DNA from: Sphingobacterium sp. B16(2022)
GTDB taxonomy: Bacteria > Bacteroidota > Bacteroidia > Sphingobacteriales > Sphingobacteriaceae
Assembly: GCF_012030425.1 (NCBI RefSeq)
Contig: NZ_JAAUVN010000001.1
Span: 186,001-250,000, forward strand
Reading direction: 5' to 3'
Length of the DNA: 64,000 nucleotides
The position numbers and the translations under genes are program-made. Below, one piece after another: positions 46,321 to 55,420 of this stretch (the first letter of the stretch is position 1; every line of letters begins with the position of its first letter). The notes under the pieces were generated by a model. The model made no database searches, was not told where the DNA came from, and worked only from the letters and a program-made list of their open reading frames with translations.

Positions 46321-46884
46321 ATGACTAGATTGATTATGACTTTGGGCTTTTTATTTACTTCGATAATGAGTTTTTGTCAACAACTGGAAGTTAGTATCAT
46401 CCAAGGTGGGGAAATAATCTCCAGCACTTTTGATCAGTATAAACTTACTAAATCTCCATTCACTTTTCAACTAAAGTCAGAAGGGATGGAAGGCTTTTTA
46501 GTAGGGGCAACATTGGATAAGGACGTTTATCTCGCAGCATTGGGAATTATCGATCATGAAGTTTCATGGTTTGAAAATACTGGAATGGCAGATGAGCAAT
46601 TTAATCCAAATCAAACTTTAACGTTGAGTAATGATGTACCAAGTTACTGGTATTTTACATCAGCTCAAGATCATCGGTTTGATCCGAATGCAAAAGGTAC
46701 TGCTAAAAGTTGGACAGGGAATCGTACTATTGACAAAATCGATATTTTGGAAGCAGATAAATTGATGTCAGTTACAGATTTAACACAACCAATTTACGTC
46801 ATTTTTTATCAAGCTGAATATGATGAAAATTATAGTTTAGTAGATAAAGAAATAGTTTTTAAAGGTGAATTTACTTTTTTGTAA
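46321..46884 (+). CDS. Secreted protein of unknown function
   Basis: A 187-residue protein with a signal peptide (MTRLIMTLGFLFTSIMSFCQ). The mature part is soluble and looks beta-rich, with segments VSIIQGGEIISSTFDQYKLT and LSNDVPSYWYFTSAQDHRF. I recognise no family. A single Cys lies at the signal-peptide end (SFCQ), which could be a poor lipobox. It is monocistronic. Confidence 0.75.
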   Translation: MTRLIMTLGFLFTSIMSFCQQLEVSIIQGGEIISSTFDQYKLTKSPFTFQLKSEGMEGFLVGATLDKDVYLAALGIIDHEVSWFENTGMADEQFNPNQTLTLSNDVPSYWYFTSAQDHRFDPNAKGTAKSWTGNRTIDKIDILEADKLMSVTDLTQPIYVIFYQAEYDENYSLVDKEIVFKGEFTFL

Positions 46885-47046
46885 AAGATGTAATTTTCCT
46901 TACTGATGAGCCCTGTAAGTGGTATTGACAATCGTTTTTAAATTATATTATTTATTCGCAGATTTCTTTGTTTTCAATTCCTGTATACAATAATTAAACA
47001 CTATAAGCATTTGATTGTTATGTATATAAGTAATGAAGAGATTTTT

Positions 47047-47517
47047 ATGGAGAATGATAAAAAAAGTTTGAATGCGCGTGTTGTTCGATACAATAAGCAT
47101 TACGGATTTTTAGAAAATCCTCAAAAATTTAGCATAGAGAGTGATCCACATCGATTGGTAATAAGAAATTATGCTTTACGTAATAATAGACGTGAACTAT
47201 ATGAAGAATACATTCGAAATCAATATCCAGAAAAAGTAGTAAAAGAATTAGGAGAGTTTGATTCTTGTTTAATGTATTTAAAATTTTTAAATAAGGAAGA
47301 AGCTAAAAATTGGTTTCTATCGAATGATACAAAAGTAGTGGAGTCTGATATAGAAGCATTGGAAAATGATGCTATTTTGCGAATGCTTTTTGTTGAAGAT
47401 GAACAAGATCAAAAGGACCTTTTAAACGCAGAACAATCCTATATTTTAAATCGGGTCACTCCAGAATCAATTTTGAAAATGCGTGATAATTTTTGGATTG
47501 ATACGCGTATCTGTTAG
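47047..47517 (+). CDS. Hypothetical cytoplasmic protein
   Basis: A 156-residue protein from ATG 47047 (MENDKKSLNAR). ATG 47020 and TTG 47011 are in-frame alternatives. It is charged and helical, with no hydrophobic segment. Distinctive stretches are YNKHYGFLENPQKFSIES, YEEYIRNQYPEKVVKELG and YILNRVTPESILKMR. I do not recognise a family. A 20-bp terminator hairpin follows, which supports a real transcript. Confidence 0.7.
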   Translation: MENDKKSLNARVVRYNKHYGFLENPQKFSIESDPHRLVIRNYALRNNRRELYEEYIRNQYPEKVVKELGEFDSCLMYLKFLNKEEAKNWFLSNDTKVVESDIEALENDAILRMLFVEDEQDQKDLLNAEQSYILNRVTPESILKMRDNFWIDTRIC

Positions 47518-47532
47518 TCTTAATAATTATTG

Positions 47533-47578
47533 ATTATAATAAAAGGAGGAAGTTTTAGCTTCCTCCTTTTATTATAAT
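47533..47578. terminator. Bidirectional terminator hairpin
   Basis: A perfect 20-bp stem whose left arm is 47533-47552 (containing AAAAGGAGGAAG) with a 6-nt loop. It separates a plus-strand hypothetical gene from the FMO gene on the minus strand. Confidence 0.85.
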
Positions 47579-47605
47579 GTATTGAAATATCAGTTTAGAA
47601 ATTTA

Positions 47606-49377
<1,772 letters not shown>

Positions 49378-49923
49378 TTATATATGCTTTAATATAAAAT
49401 CTACCCTTAGATCAACAGCTCCTATAGGTACTTCTATTACATTATAACCATTATCAAAATAAGTTTTTTTCATAATTTCAAATGTATAGAGAGCTTCTTC
49501 CCATGTTTGTTTTCTTTCATCGTCAGTTGTATAGATCTGTGCCCAAGGAGGAAGTATAAATACAGTGCTATTGTATTTATGGGTTTTTGCATTTTGAAGC
49601 ATTTCAGTAGGAATTTTGAAGTTAATCATTTCTGCATAACAAATGGTGTCTACTATACCGCGATCAAAGAAGTAAATGTTATCGTTCTTATTGGATATTG
49701 CATGATAGCTTTTTACTGATGCATTAAGCAGTAATGAAGCATATAAATCTTTATTTTTCCAGGGTAAAGCATTTCCTCTTTTTAGTATCTGCTGTTTAAT
49801 GATTGATCGGGCATCTTCTGCAACCGTAGAATATCCTTTAGACTTTAAAGCATCAATCAAGGTGGTTTTGCCCACTCCAGGCCCCCCTGTGATGACATAA
49901 AAGTTATTTTTACGTGTATTCAT
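49378..49923 (-). CDS. AAA_28-type P-loop NTPase
   Basis: A 181-residue P-loop protein. Walker A is ITGGPGVGKTTLID (about residues 12-25), followed by STVAEDARSIIKQQ. A Walker-B-like segment reads IYFFDRGIVDTICYAEMI. This is the AAA_28 (PF13521) pattern, close to the NadR-type nucleoside or ribosylnicotinamide kinase domain. It may therefore be a kinase of a small metabolite rather than a mechanical ATPase. It is monocistronic and divergent from panB copy 2. Confidence 0.85.
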   Translation of the reverse strand: MNTRKNNFYVITGGPGVGKTTLIDALKSKGYSTVAEDARSIIKQQILKRGNALPWKNKDLYASLLLNASVKSYHAISNKNDNIYFFDRGIVDTICYAEMINFKIPTEMLQNAKTHKYNSTVFILPPWAQIYTTDDERKQTWEEALYTFEIMKKTYFDNGYNVIEVPIGAVDLRVDFILKHI

Positions 49924-50096
49924 TTTGTTTTTGTGTATTAATAATTGTTATTTTTTGAAGGTAAGTTCTCGTACTGATTATAGTTTTTTGTTTGAGTAAT
50001 ATCGTAACGGATAGAAGTGGATTTGTAAAGTTAAGTAAATCATTAAATATGTAGGTTTTGAAATGGAAAATTTAAGAGGTGCCAAATAAAAAATAT

Positions 50097-50126
50097 TTTG
50101 GAAAAATAAATATTTTAATACATTTG
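50097..50126 (+). promoter_or_regulatory. Promoter of panB copy 2
   Basis: TTTG at 50097-50100, an 18-nt spacer, then TACATTTG at 50119-50126 together match the full Bacteroidota promoter consensus (TTTG, about 19 nt, TAnnTTTG). It is the best complete promoter match noticed in the window, about 50 nt ahead of the ATG at 50177. Confidence 0.65.
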
Positions 50127-50128
50127 CA

Positions 50129-50151
50129 TAATCAGTTATGTAATTGGTTAT
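50129..50151 (+). promoter_or_regulatory. Operator-like repeats at panB copy 2 promoter
   Basis: Just after the -7 element two copies of TAATyrGTTAT stand 12 nt apart (TAATCAGTTAT at 50129-50139, TAATTGGTTAT at 50141-50151). The centre, CAGTTATGTAATTG (50133-50146), is also an imperfect inverted repeat like MarR operators. A MarR-GNAT gene lies downstream in the same unit, so autoregulation is plausible but inferred. Confidence 0.4.
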
Positions 50152-50176
50152 AATGTTTAGTATTTATTTTATCAAT

Positions 50177-50995
50177 ATGTCAAACTATTTAAAGAAAACA
50201 TCTAAAAACACAAAAAGAACGCTACAAGAGATGAAAGATCGTGGTGAAAAAATATCGATGCTAACTGCTTATGATTACACCATGGCTTCCATAATTGATA
50301 AAGCAGGTATTGATGTTATTTTGGTAGGAGATTCGGCTTCGAATGTAATGGCCGGAAATAGAACAACATTGTCACTTACTTTAGATCAGATGATTTATCA
50401 TGCGCAATCCGTAGTTCGGGCAGTGAAATCTGCGATGGTTATTGTTGATATGCCTTTTGGAGCCTGTTGTGGTAATCCTATGAAATCATTAGATGCAGCT
50501 GTAAGAGTGATGCAGGAAACTGGTGCCGACGCGATAAAAATTGAAGGTGGGCAAGAGGTTTCAGAAGATATTAAAAAGATTTTAGCAGCAGGAATTCCAG
50601 TAATGTCACATTTAGGATTAATGCCTCAATCTATTCATAATTATGGTAATTATGCTATTCGTGCTCGTAATGAGAAAGAATCTGAAAAATTGATTTCTGA
50701 TTGCCTACTGGTGGAAAGTCTTGGTGTTTTTGGTATTTTACTGGAAAAAATTCCATCCCATACTGCAAAAAAGATTTCAGATATGCTAAAAATACCAACA
50801 ATTGGAATTGGTGCTGGCTCTGGAGTGGATGGACAGGTTCTGGTCATACAAGATGTTATGGGAATGAATGATGAATTTTCGCCCAAGTTTTTACGTCGAT
50901 ACGCAGATTTACATACGGTAATGTCTGAAGCTACCCGTCATTATATTGAGGACGTCAAATCAGTTTCTTTTCCCAATCAAAGCGAAAGTTATTAG
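50177..50995 (+). CDS. panB: 3-methyl-2-oxobutanoate hydroxymethyltransferase, copy 2
   Basis: A 272-residue PanB paralog taken from ATG 50177 (MSNYLKK); an in-frame ATG at 50144 adds 11 residues. All catalytic positions are kept: Asp in ILVGDSA, Asp in VDMPFG, Lys and Glu in AIKIEGG, His in SHLGLMPQ and Glu in LEKIP. It differs from copy 1 next to those residues (MPFGACCG in place of LPFGEYQG, SHLGLM in place of GHLGLT). It heads a two-gene unit with a MarR-GNAT protein 38 nt downstream. It could be a regulated or specialised copy. Confidence 0.93.
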   Translation: MSNYLKKTSKNTKRTLQEMKDRGEKISMLTAYDYTMASIIDKAGIDVILVGDSASNVMAGNRTTLSLTLDQMIYHAQSVVRAVKSAMVIVDMPFGACCGNPMKSLDAAVRVMQETGADAIKIEGGQEVSEDIKKILAAGIPVMSHLGLMPQSIHNYGNYAIRARNEKESEKLISDCLLVESLGVFGILLEKIPSHTAKKISDMLKIPTIGIGAGSGVDGQVLVIQDVMGMNDEFSPKFLRRYADLHTVMSEATRHYIEDVKSVSFPNQSESY

Positions 50996-51033
50996 CGATA
51001 AGCAAGTATAAAATTATAAATCAAACAAATAGA

Positions 51034-51999
51034 ATGGATTTTTTTAACAAGACAGGTAAAATGGCTTTAGGTAGCAGGCTTCGATTGCTAACCAATAAAG
51101 TAACAGAAGATGCTGCACAGATATACGAACTTTACCACGTGGAATTTTTACCGAAATGGTTTCCTGTTTTCTTTATTTTGGCTGAAGAAGGCGAAAAAAC
51201 AATAACTGAAATAGCAAATGAAATTGGACATTCTCAACCTTCCGTTACGAAAATAATAAGAGAAATGACTTCTGCGGGATTGGTTGAAGATAACTTATTA
51301 ACACATGATAAGCGTAGAAATGTTGTAGGTTTGACTGAAAAAGGAAAGAAGTTGAACGATAAGATACGGGTTTCATGTCAAGATGTCGATGCGGCAATTG
51401 AAATGATAATCGAGGAAGCTACACATAATCTTTGGGAAGCAATAGAAGAATGGGAGTTTCTTTTGGAACAAAAATCACTGCTTAAGCGAGTAAATGAACA
51501 AAAAAAAATACGGGAAAGTCAAGCTGTAGAAATTGTTCCGTATAAACCGGAATATCAGGAGGCCTTTAGGTCGCTCAATGAAGAATGGATTTCTACTTAT
51601 TTTGAAATGGAAGAGGCTGATTATAAAGCGTTAAATAATCCTCAAGATTATATTTTGGATAAAGGGGGGGTAATATTGGTCGCACTTTATAACAATAAGC
51701 CTGTAGGAGTTTGTGCTTTGATTAAAATGCATCAAGAAGATTATGATTATGAAATGGCTAAAATGGCAGTTTCACCGAGCGCACAAGGAAAAAATATTGG
51801 ATTTCTACTGGGGCAGGAGGTATTAAAGCAGGCAAAGGAATTAGGAGCGCAAAATTTGTATTTAGAAAGTAATACGATTTTAAAGCCAGCAATTAATTTA
51901 TATCATAAATTAGGATTTAAAAAAATAGCAGGACGAAATACGCCTTATAAACGTTGTAATATACAAATGGCGTTGCATTTAGATCGTTCATATCAATAG
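51034..51999 (+). CDS. MarR-GNAT fusion protein
   Basis: A 321-residue two-domain protein. The N-terminal MarR winged helix spans about residues 30-145 (EIANEIGHSQPSVTKIIREM recognition region, then DKRRNVVGLTEKGKKL wing). The C-terminal GNAT domain spans about residues 160-317 (KMAVSPSAQGKNIGFLLGQE acetyl-CoA loop, then INLYHKLGFKKI). Such fusions are widespread in Bacteroidota; the acetylation target is unknown. It follows panB copy 2 by 38 nt. Operator-like repeats upstream of that gene suggest that it regulates its own unit. Confidence 0.9.
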   Translation: MDFFNKTGKMALGSRLRLLTNKVTEDAAQIYELYHVEFLPKWFPVFFILAEEGEKTITEIANEIGHSQPSVTKIIREMTSAGLVEDNLLTHDKRRNVVGLTEKGKKLNDKIRVSCQDVDAAIEMIIEEATHNLWEAIEEWEFLLEQKSLLKRVNEQKKIRESQAVEIVPYKPEYQEAFRSLNEEWISTYFEMEEADYKALNNPQDYILDKGGVILVALYNNKPVGVCALIKMHQEDYDYEMAKMAVSPSAQGKNIGFLLGQEVLKQAKELGAQNLYLESNTILKPAINLYHKLGFKKIAGRNTPYKRCNIQMALHLDRSYQ

Positions 52000-52050
52000 A
52001 TTGATTTCATGTTAAGTTTTAGAAATGTTGATCGACTTTAATAATTGTAT

Positions 52051-52084
52051 ATTATTTGACAGTATAGCTATACTGTCAAATAAT
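52051..52084. terminator. 34-bp perfect palindrome between convergent genes
   Basis: A perfect inverted repeat whose left half is ATTATTTGACAGTATAG and right half its complement, with no true loop. It lies 51 nt after the MarR-GNAT stop and 152 nt from the DUF4230 gene end. It probably works as a bidirectional terminator, although a long T run is missing; a protein-binding site is the alternative. Confidence 0.55.
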
Positions 52085-52235
52085 CATGACTATTTATGAA
52101 GTTGATTCCTAAAAAAAAATAATTCGTTTTATTTTTTTTGATGTGAAATTTTGATCTAATTATGAGGTTATGATTTAATCATAACTTCCGATTTGCGCGT
52201 TTATTGATTGCAATTAAAATATGTTAATCGATGTA

Positions 52236-52796
52236 TTATTCGAAAGACAAACTAATTTTATTAAAACCTAGTCCTTTAAGTAAAGGGGTGAAAACATTTA
52301 GCGCATTTGCTCGAGTTTGTTGCAATATGTCTGATTTTTTTACCTCGGTTGCAATCTCCTTTTCCGCATTTTTATAGGCTTCATCTACAAGGTCAGCTTC
52401 TCGAAAGAATGCCATTTTGGTGTCGTAAACTCGGGAAGATTTATGATCTATCTTTATGTAGCAAATTTCAGGTAAAGGTAAACGCATAGAAACAGAGTCT
52501 CCAAAAACTTCAATATCTTCTTGTTTGACTTTTGTTAAATCGATACATCCAACGGCATCTGCTTTTATGATAAGTAGTACACTTGCGTCGGGTAAGAATG
52601 TTGTAATATTTTTATGTTCAACAACATCGCTAAATCTATATTTGACCAATTCAAGCTTGCCCATTGCTTCTATTCGCTCGATCAAAAGTTGATGTGTAGT
52701 AACTTTTGTAGTTTTGTTTTCAAACTTAGACCATAGCAACCATCCGAAGACCGCAATAATAGCTAATAAGAATATTACTTTTAAAAATCTTGCCAT
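52236..52796 (-). CDS. DUF4230 membrane-anchored protein
   Basis: A 186-residue protein with one N-terminal transmembrane helix (about residues 4-23) and an extracytoplasmic domain. The domain follows the DUF4230 pattern: LIERIEAMGKLELVKYRFSD, then LLIIKADAVGCIDLTKVKQE, LPLPEICYIKID and a C-terminal LLKGLGFNKISLSFE. Function is unknown. It is transcribed towards the palindrome at 52051-52084. Confidence 0.88.
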   Translation of the reverse strand: MARFLKVIFLLAIIAVFGWLLWSKFENKTTKVTTHQLLIERIEAMGKLELVKYRFSDVVEHKNITTFLPDASVLLIIKADAVGCIDLTKVKQEDIEVFGDSVSMRLPLPEICYIKIDHKSSRVYDTKMAFFREADLVDEAYKNAEKEIATEVKKSDILQQTRANALNVFTPLLKGLGFNKISLSFE

Positions 52797-53224
52797 AACT
52801 TAATACAATCAATTTATAGACCAACAATTACTATATATATGTAAAATTTTTATTTCATTACGATTTTATGTGATGTATCATAGCTTAACGTATAAGTATA
52901 TAATAAGCTACATTGGTTATTTGATGTGGGCATATTGTGCATAGAAAAAGTATAGAAGGCCTGTTTGTTCAGTGGATCTAGTATCATCGTATAGTTCGTG
53001 TTGTATGATCCTAGGCTAGTCCTTGTATGGTGCAAGTGTGGTCATATAGTCCTTGTTGTATGATCCTAGTCTAGTCCTTGTGTGATCATTTAGTCCATGT
53101 TGTATGATCCTAGGGTTGTACTTGGGTGGGGAGGGGTGTGATCATAGAATTGATAGTGTATGATCCTAGATTAACCTATTGTTATTCTTTATAATAGGGT
53201 AGCTATATTGTTGAGGATTTTTGT
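52797..53224. other. Intergenic region containing the degenerate repeat array
   Basis: A 428-nt gap upstream of the DUF4230 gene. Its right half holds the repeats listed at 52985-53169. A 61-codon frame on the minus strand runs through part of it, but starts at TTG inside a repeat, so I do not call it a gene. Confidence 0.55.
52985..53169. repeat. Degenerate tandem repeat array, about 44-56 nt period
   Basis: The core TTGTATGATCCTAG occurs at 53001-53014, 53056-53069 and 53100-53113 without change, and at 53156-53169 with one change. Start-to-start spacings are 55, 44 and 56 nt. Between cores, a TAGTCC(T/A)TGT motif recurs at 53018, 53047, 53073 and 53091, as does TGATCAT. A likely outlying copy, TTGTATGATC, is at 55039-55048. 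It is non-coding as far as I can see. Confidence 0.75.
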
Positions 53225-53605
53225 TTATGTATTTTTTGTACTTGTTTTCAGTAAGCCGTTTCTATAAAGATTCAGTGCTTCTTGCATGATGTGATTGATC
53301 GTAACTAAATCGAAGTCTGCGTTGGGATCAACATAAAAAACTTTCATTTTAGAACGATTTCCCGATTGAAGAGCTGGAATATCTAAATGTCTGCCTTCTA
53401 CCATCATGATATAGGGAATATCTTTTTTTGAATCTATTGACAGATAACAAAATATTCTATTTTTATAGCAGAAACAGGGCATGCCCCATTTCTGCGTTTC
53501 TGTTATAAGCGGATCCAGTCTGAGAATAATTTCTTTTAATGCTAGTAAACAACTTTTTATTGGTTCTTTTTTACTGTGATAGTAATTCTCAACTGTTTCA
53601 AACAT
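53225..53605 (-). CDS. DUF1801 domain protein
   Basis: A 126-residue protein of the DUF1801/YdhG type. Recognised patterns are LKEIILRLDPLITETQKWGM, PCFCYKNRIFCYLSI and the C-terminal DLVTINHIMQEALNLYR. The family is thought to be a small ligand- or nucleic-acid-binding fold; its function is not established. It lies 18 nt downstream of an SRPBCC gene, completing a three-gene unit. Confidence 0.85.
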   Translation of the reverse strand: MFETVENYYHSKKEPIKSCLLALKEIILRLDPLITETQKWGMPCFCYKNRIFCYLSIDSKKDIPYIMMVEGRHLDIPALQSGNRSKMKVFYVDPNADFDLVTINHIMQEALNLYRNGLLKTSTKNT

Positions 53606-53623
53606 AATGAATAGTTATATGTA

Positions 53624-54070
53624 TTATTCGCAAATTTCTTTTAATCTTGATAAGGCTTTGGGCCAAGTTTCATCAAAGTAAGATAGGTATTCTTCTGTGG
53701 TATCTACTTTAACAGTTACATTTGTTATTCCATTATTTTCTTTAAAATGATAGTTCTCTGTACCTCCTGCCCAGCTTTCGACTGCAGGCCCCTCTGTGAT
53801 TTCTATATCTCCATCCAATATTCCGTAATGATAAATGGAAACAAATTCATTAGGGATATTTTCTAAAATTTTAGCTACCATACCTTCACGTTTACCATCT
53901 TTGTTTTGTCCAATAAAGTAAATTTTATCACCTTTATTCCATCCTCCTTCATAATCTGATGTAGGGTTGAATTCGGAAGTCCATAATTTATAGGTTTCTT
54001 TATCTAGCATTTTGTGAAATACTACTGAAGCTGGTGCTTGAATGTCGATTTGATATGTTTGGTTTTTCAT
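53624..54070 (-). CDS. SRPBCC (AHSA1-like) domain protein
   Basis: A 148-residue START-like protein with the AHSA1/SRPBCC pattern: IDIQAPASVVFHKMLDKETY at the N-terminus, then GGWNKGDKIYFIGQNKDGK and the C-terminal WPKALSRLKEICE helix. These domains bind hydrophobic ligands in a deep pocket; the ligand is unknown. It lies 3 nt downstream of the DinB-superfamily gene, so the genes are tightly coupled. Confidence 0.88.
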   Translation of the reverse strand: MKNQTYQIDIQAPASVVFHKMLDKETYKLWTSEFNPTSDYEGGWNKGDKIYFIGQNKDGKREGMVAKILENIPNEFVSIYHYGILDGDIEITEGPAVESWAGGTENYHFKENNGITNVTVKVDTTEEYLSYFDETWPKALSRLKEICE

Positions 54071-54073
54071 AAT

Positions 54074-54757
54074 TTATTTTTTTGGAAAATTTGGATCTGC
54101 TAATACTTCTTCAATCTGTTTAGTGTGTCTAGCACAGTGAGCGGCGATAAAAAGTAGGTTTTGATAACCATCAACTACGCCTGTTGGGTAGTCACTGATG
54201 TGATTGCGAAGGTCATCTATATTTGCATTTTTGATGTATAATAAAACAGGCTCTCTAGCTGCTAGAAAGTCCTTTATTGCTACTTTGCTATCTTTATATT
54301 TTCCTGTGGGTTGCAGTTCTTTTGGTGCCTGAAATTTTTGACTTCGATCAGTCATCATGTTTATGAGACCTTGATCAGTTGATTTGACTTCATTTTTCCG
54401 GTTAGGCTGTGGCGCTTTTCCCAATTCTTTTTTTGCCATTTCAAATAACAGACTTTCTGAGCGTATGATATGCTCTAGACATTGACCTATTGACCATTTT
54501 CCTTCTCCAGGACTAAATTGTAGTTGTGCTTCACTTAATCCTGATATGTCATCTTTTAATGATTTGGTTGTGTATTGAAAATATTGGATTAATGAATCAA
54601 TATTTCCGTGCTGATTTAAAATGACAGGAGGGACATTTTTTTCAATTATTCGCGTAACGTTATTTATTACAGCAATTTTATCAGCAGCTTTGGCCGTGAT
54701 ACAGGGAAGAGTTATACTGACACCTAGTGTAAGCATAAATTTTATTAGTATTTTCAT
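54074..54757 (-). CDS. Secreted DinB-superfamily (YfiT-like) protein
   Basis: A 227-residue protein with a signal peptide (about residues 1-24, ending ITAKA). A DinB/YfiT four-helix metal-binding domain follows. The metal site is suggested by EGKWSIGQCLEHIIRSE (His near residue 113) and the C-terminal LLFIAAHCARHTKQIEEVL (two His). The superfamily includes thiol-dependent transferases that use mycothiol or bacillithiol. This is unrelated to Pol IV, which shares the name. It is first in a unit with the SRPBCC and DUF1801 genes. Confidence 0.88.
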   Translation of the reverse strand: MKILIKFMLTLGVSITLPCITAKAADKIAVINNVTRIIEKNVPPVILNQHGNIDSLIQYFQYTTKSLKDDISGLSEAQLQFSPGEGKWSIGQCLEHIIRSESLLFEMAKKELGKAPQPNRKNEVKSTDQGLINMMTDRSQKFQAPKELQPTGKYKDSKVAIKDFLAAREPVLLYIKNANIDDLRNHISDYPTGVVDGYQNLLFIAAHCARHTKQIEEVLADPNFPKK

Positions 54758-55420
54758 TTTTTTTTAATTGGTGAAGTGTGCAAATTCCATTGTTTTCTAG
54801 TATAAATTTTTTAAATCCTAACGGTAGACCGTTCATACTTGTTTCTATTTCAAAGAATTTAGTTTTAACAATTATAACCTTATTTTGTTTAGCACTGCTT
54901 GCCATAAGACAAGAAATAAAAATACGCGTATTGATTTATAAAAATGAAGATTTAAATCAGAGAAAAGATTAAAATAATACTGCTCCATCTTAAATATAAA
55001 GAAGTATGTGCTGAATTTTGTTTAAGGATGACTCAGTATTGTATGATCTTCTAATTATATGTATAATTGTAGCTAGGATAATTCTTATTTTTTATTTGAT
55101 GAGAATAGGTGCAATCTTAATCTTTGATGAGCGCGCATCCATATTTCACAGGTAAGTCTACACATCTGATGTGGATTTTTTACGAAATTATTCTAATGCT
55201 ACTATCACTCCTATTAGAATAGAGTTCAAGGTCATCTTTTCTTGAAATATAGATTATTAAAATTGATATAATGATCTGGAAAGCTGAATGAAAAAGTTAG
55301 CCATGAGAGGGAGATAGATTAGGGTAATTCTCAAATTAATAACGTAGATCGATAATTTAAATGCTAAAAAAGATTGTGGCATTCCTATTTAAATGGCGCA
55401 TTAATAATTTATTAAAATAA
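54758..55420. other. Long intergenic region before the GH92 gene
   Basis: A 663-nt AT-rich gap between the divergent DinB-like and GH92 genes. It holds one TTGTATGATC copy (55039-55048) matching the array at 53 kb. No convincing coding frame was found; the longest frames have no family features and overlap the DinB-like start. No strong hairpin was noticed. Confidence 0.55.

Noticed and set aside
52850..53035. 61-codon minus-strand frame within the repeat region
   Set aside because: Starts at TTG inside a repeat unit, has an in-frame stop just upstream, and shows no family feature.
54681..54905. 74-codon minus-strand frame overlapping the start of the DinB-superfamily gene
   Set aside because: Overlaps a well-supported signal peptide in another frame and has no recognisable domain.
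54778..54972. 64-codon plus-strand hydrophobic frame in the gap before GH92
   Set aside because: Low-complexity AT-rich translation without promoter, RBS or recognisable pattern.
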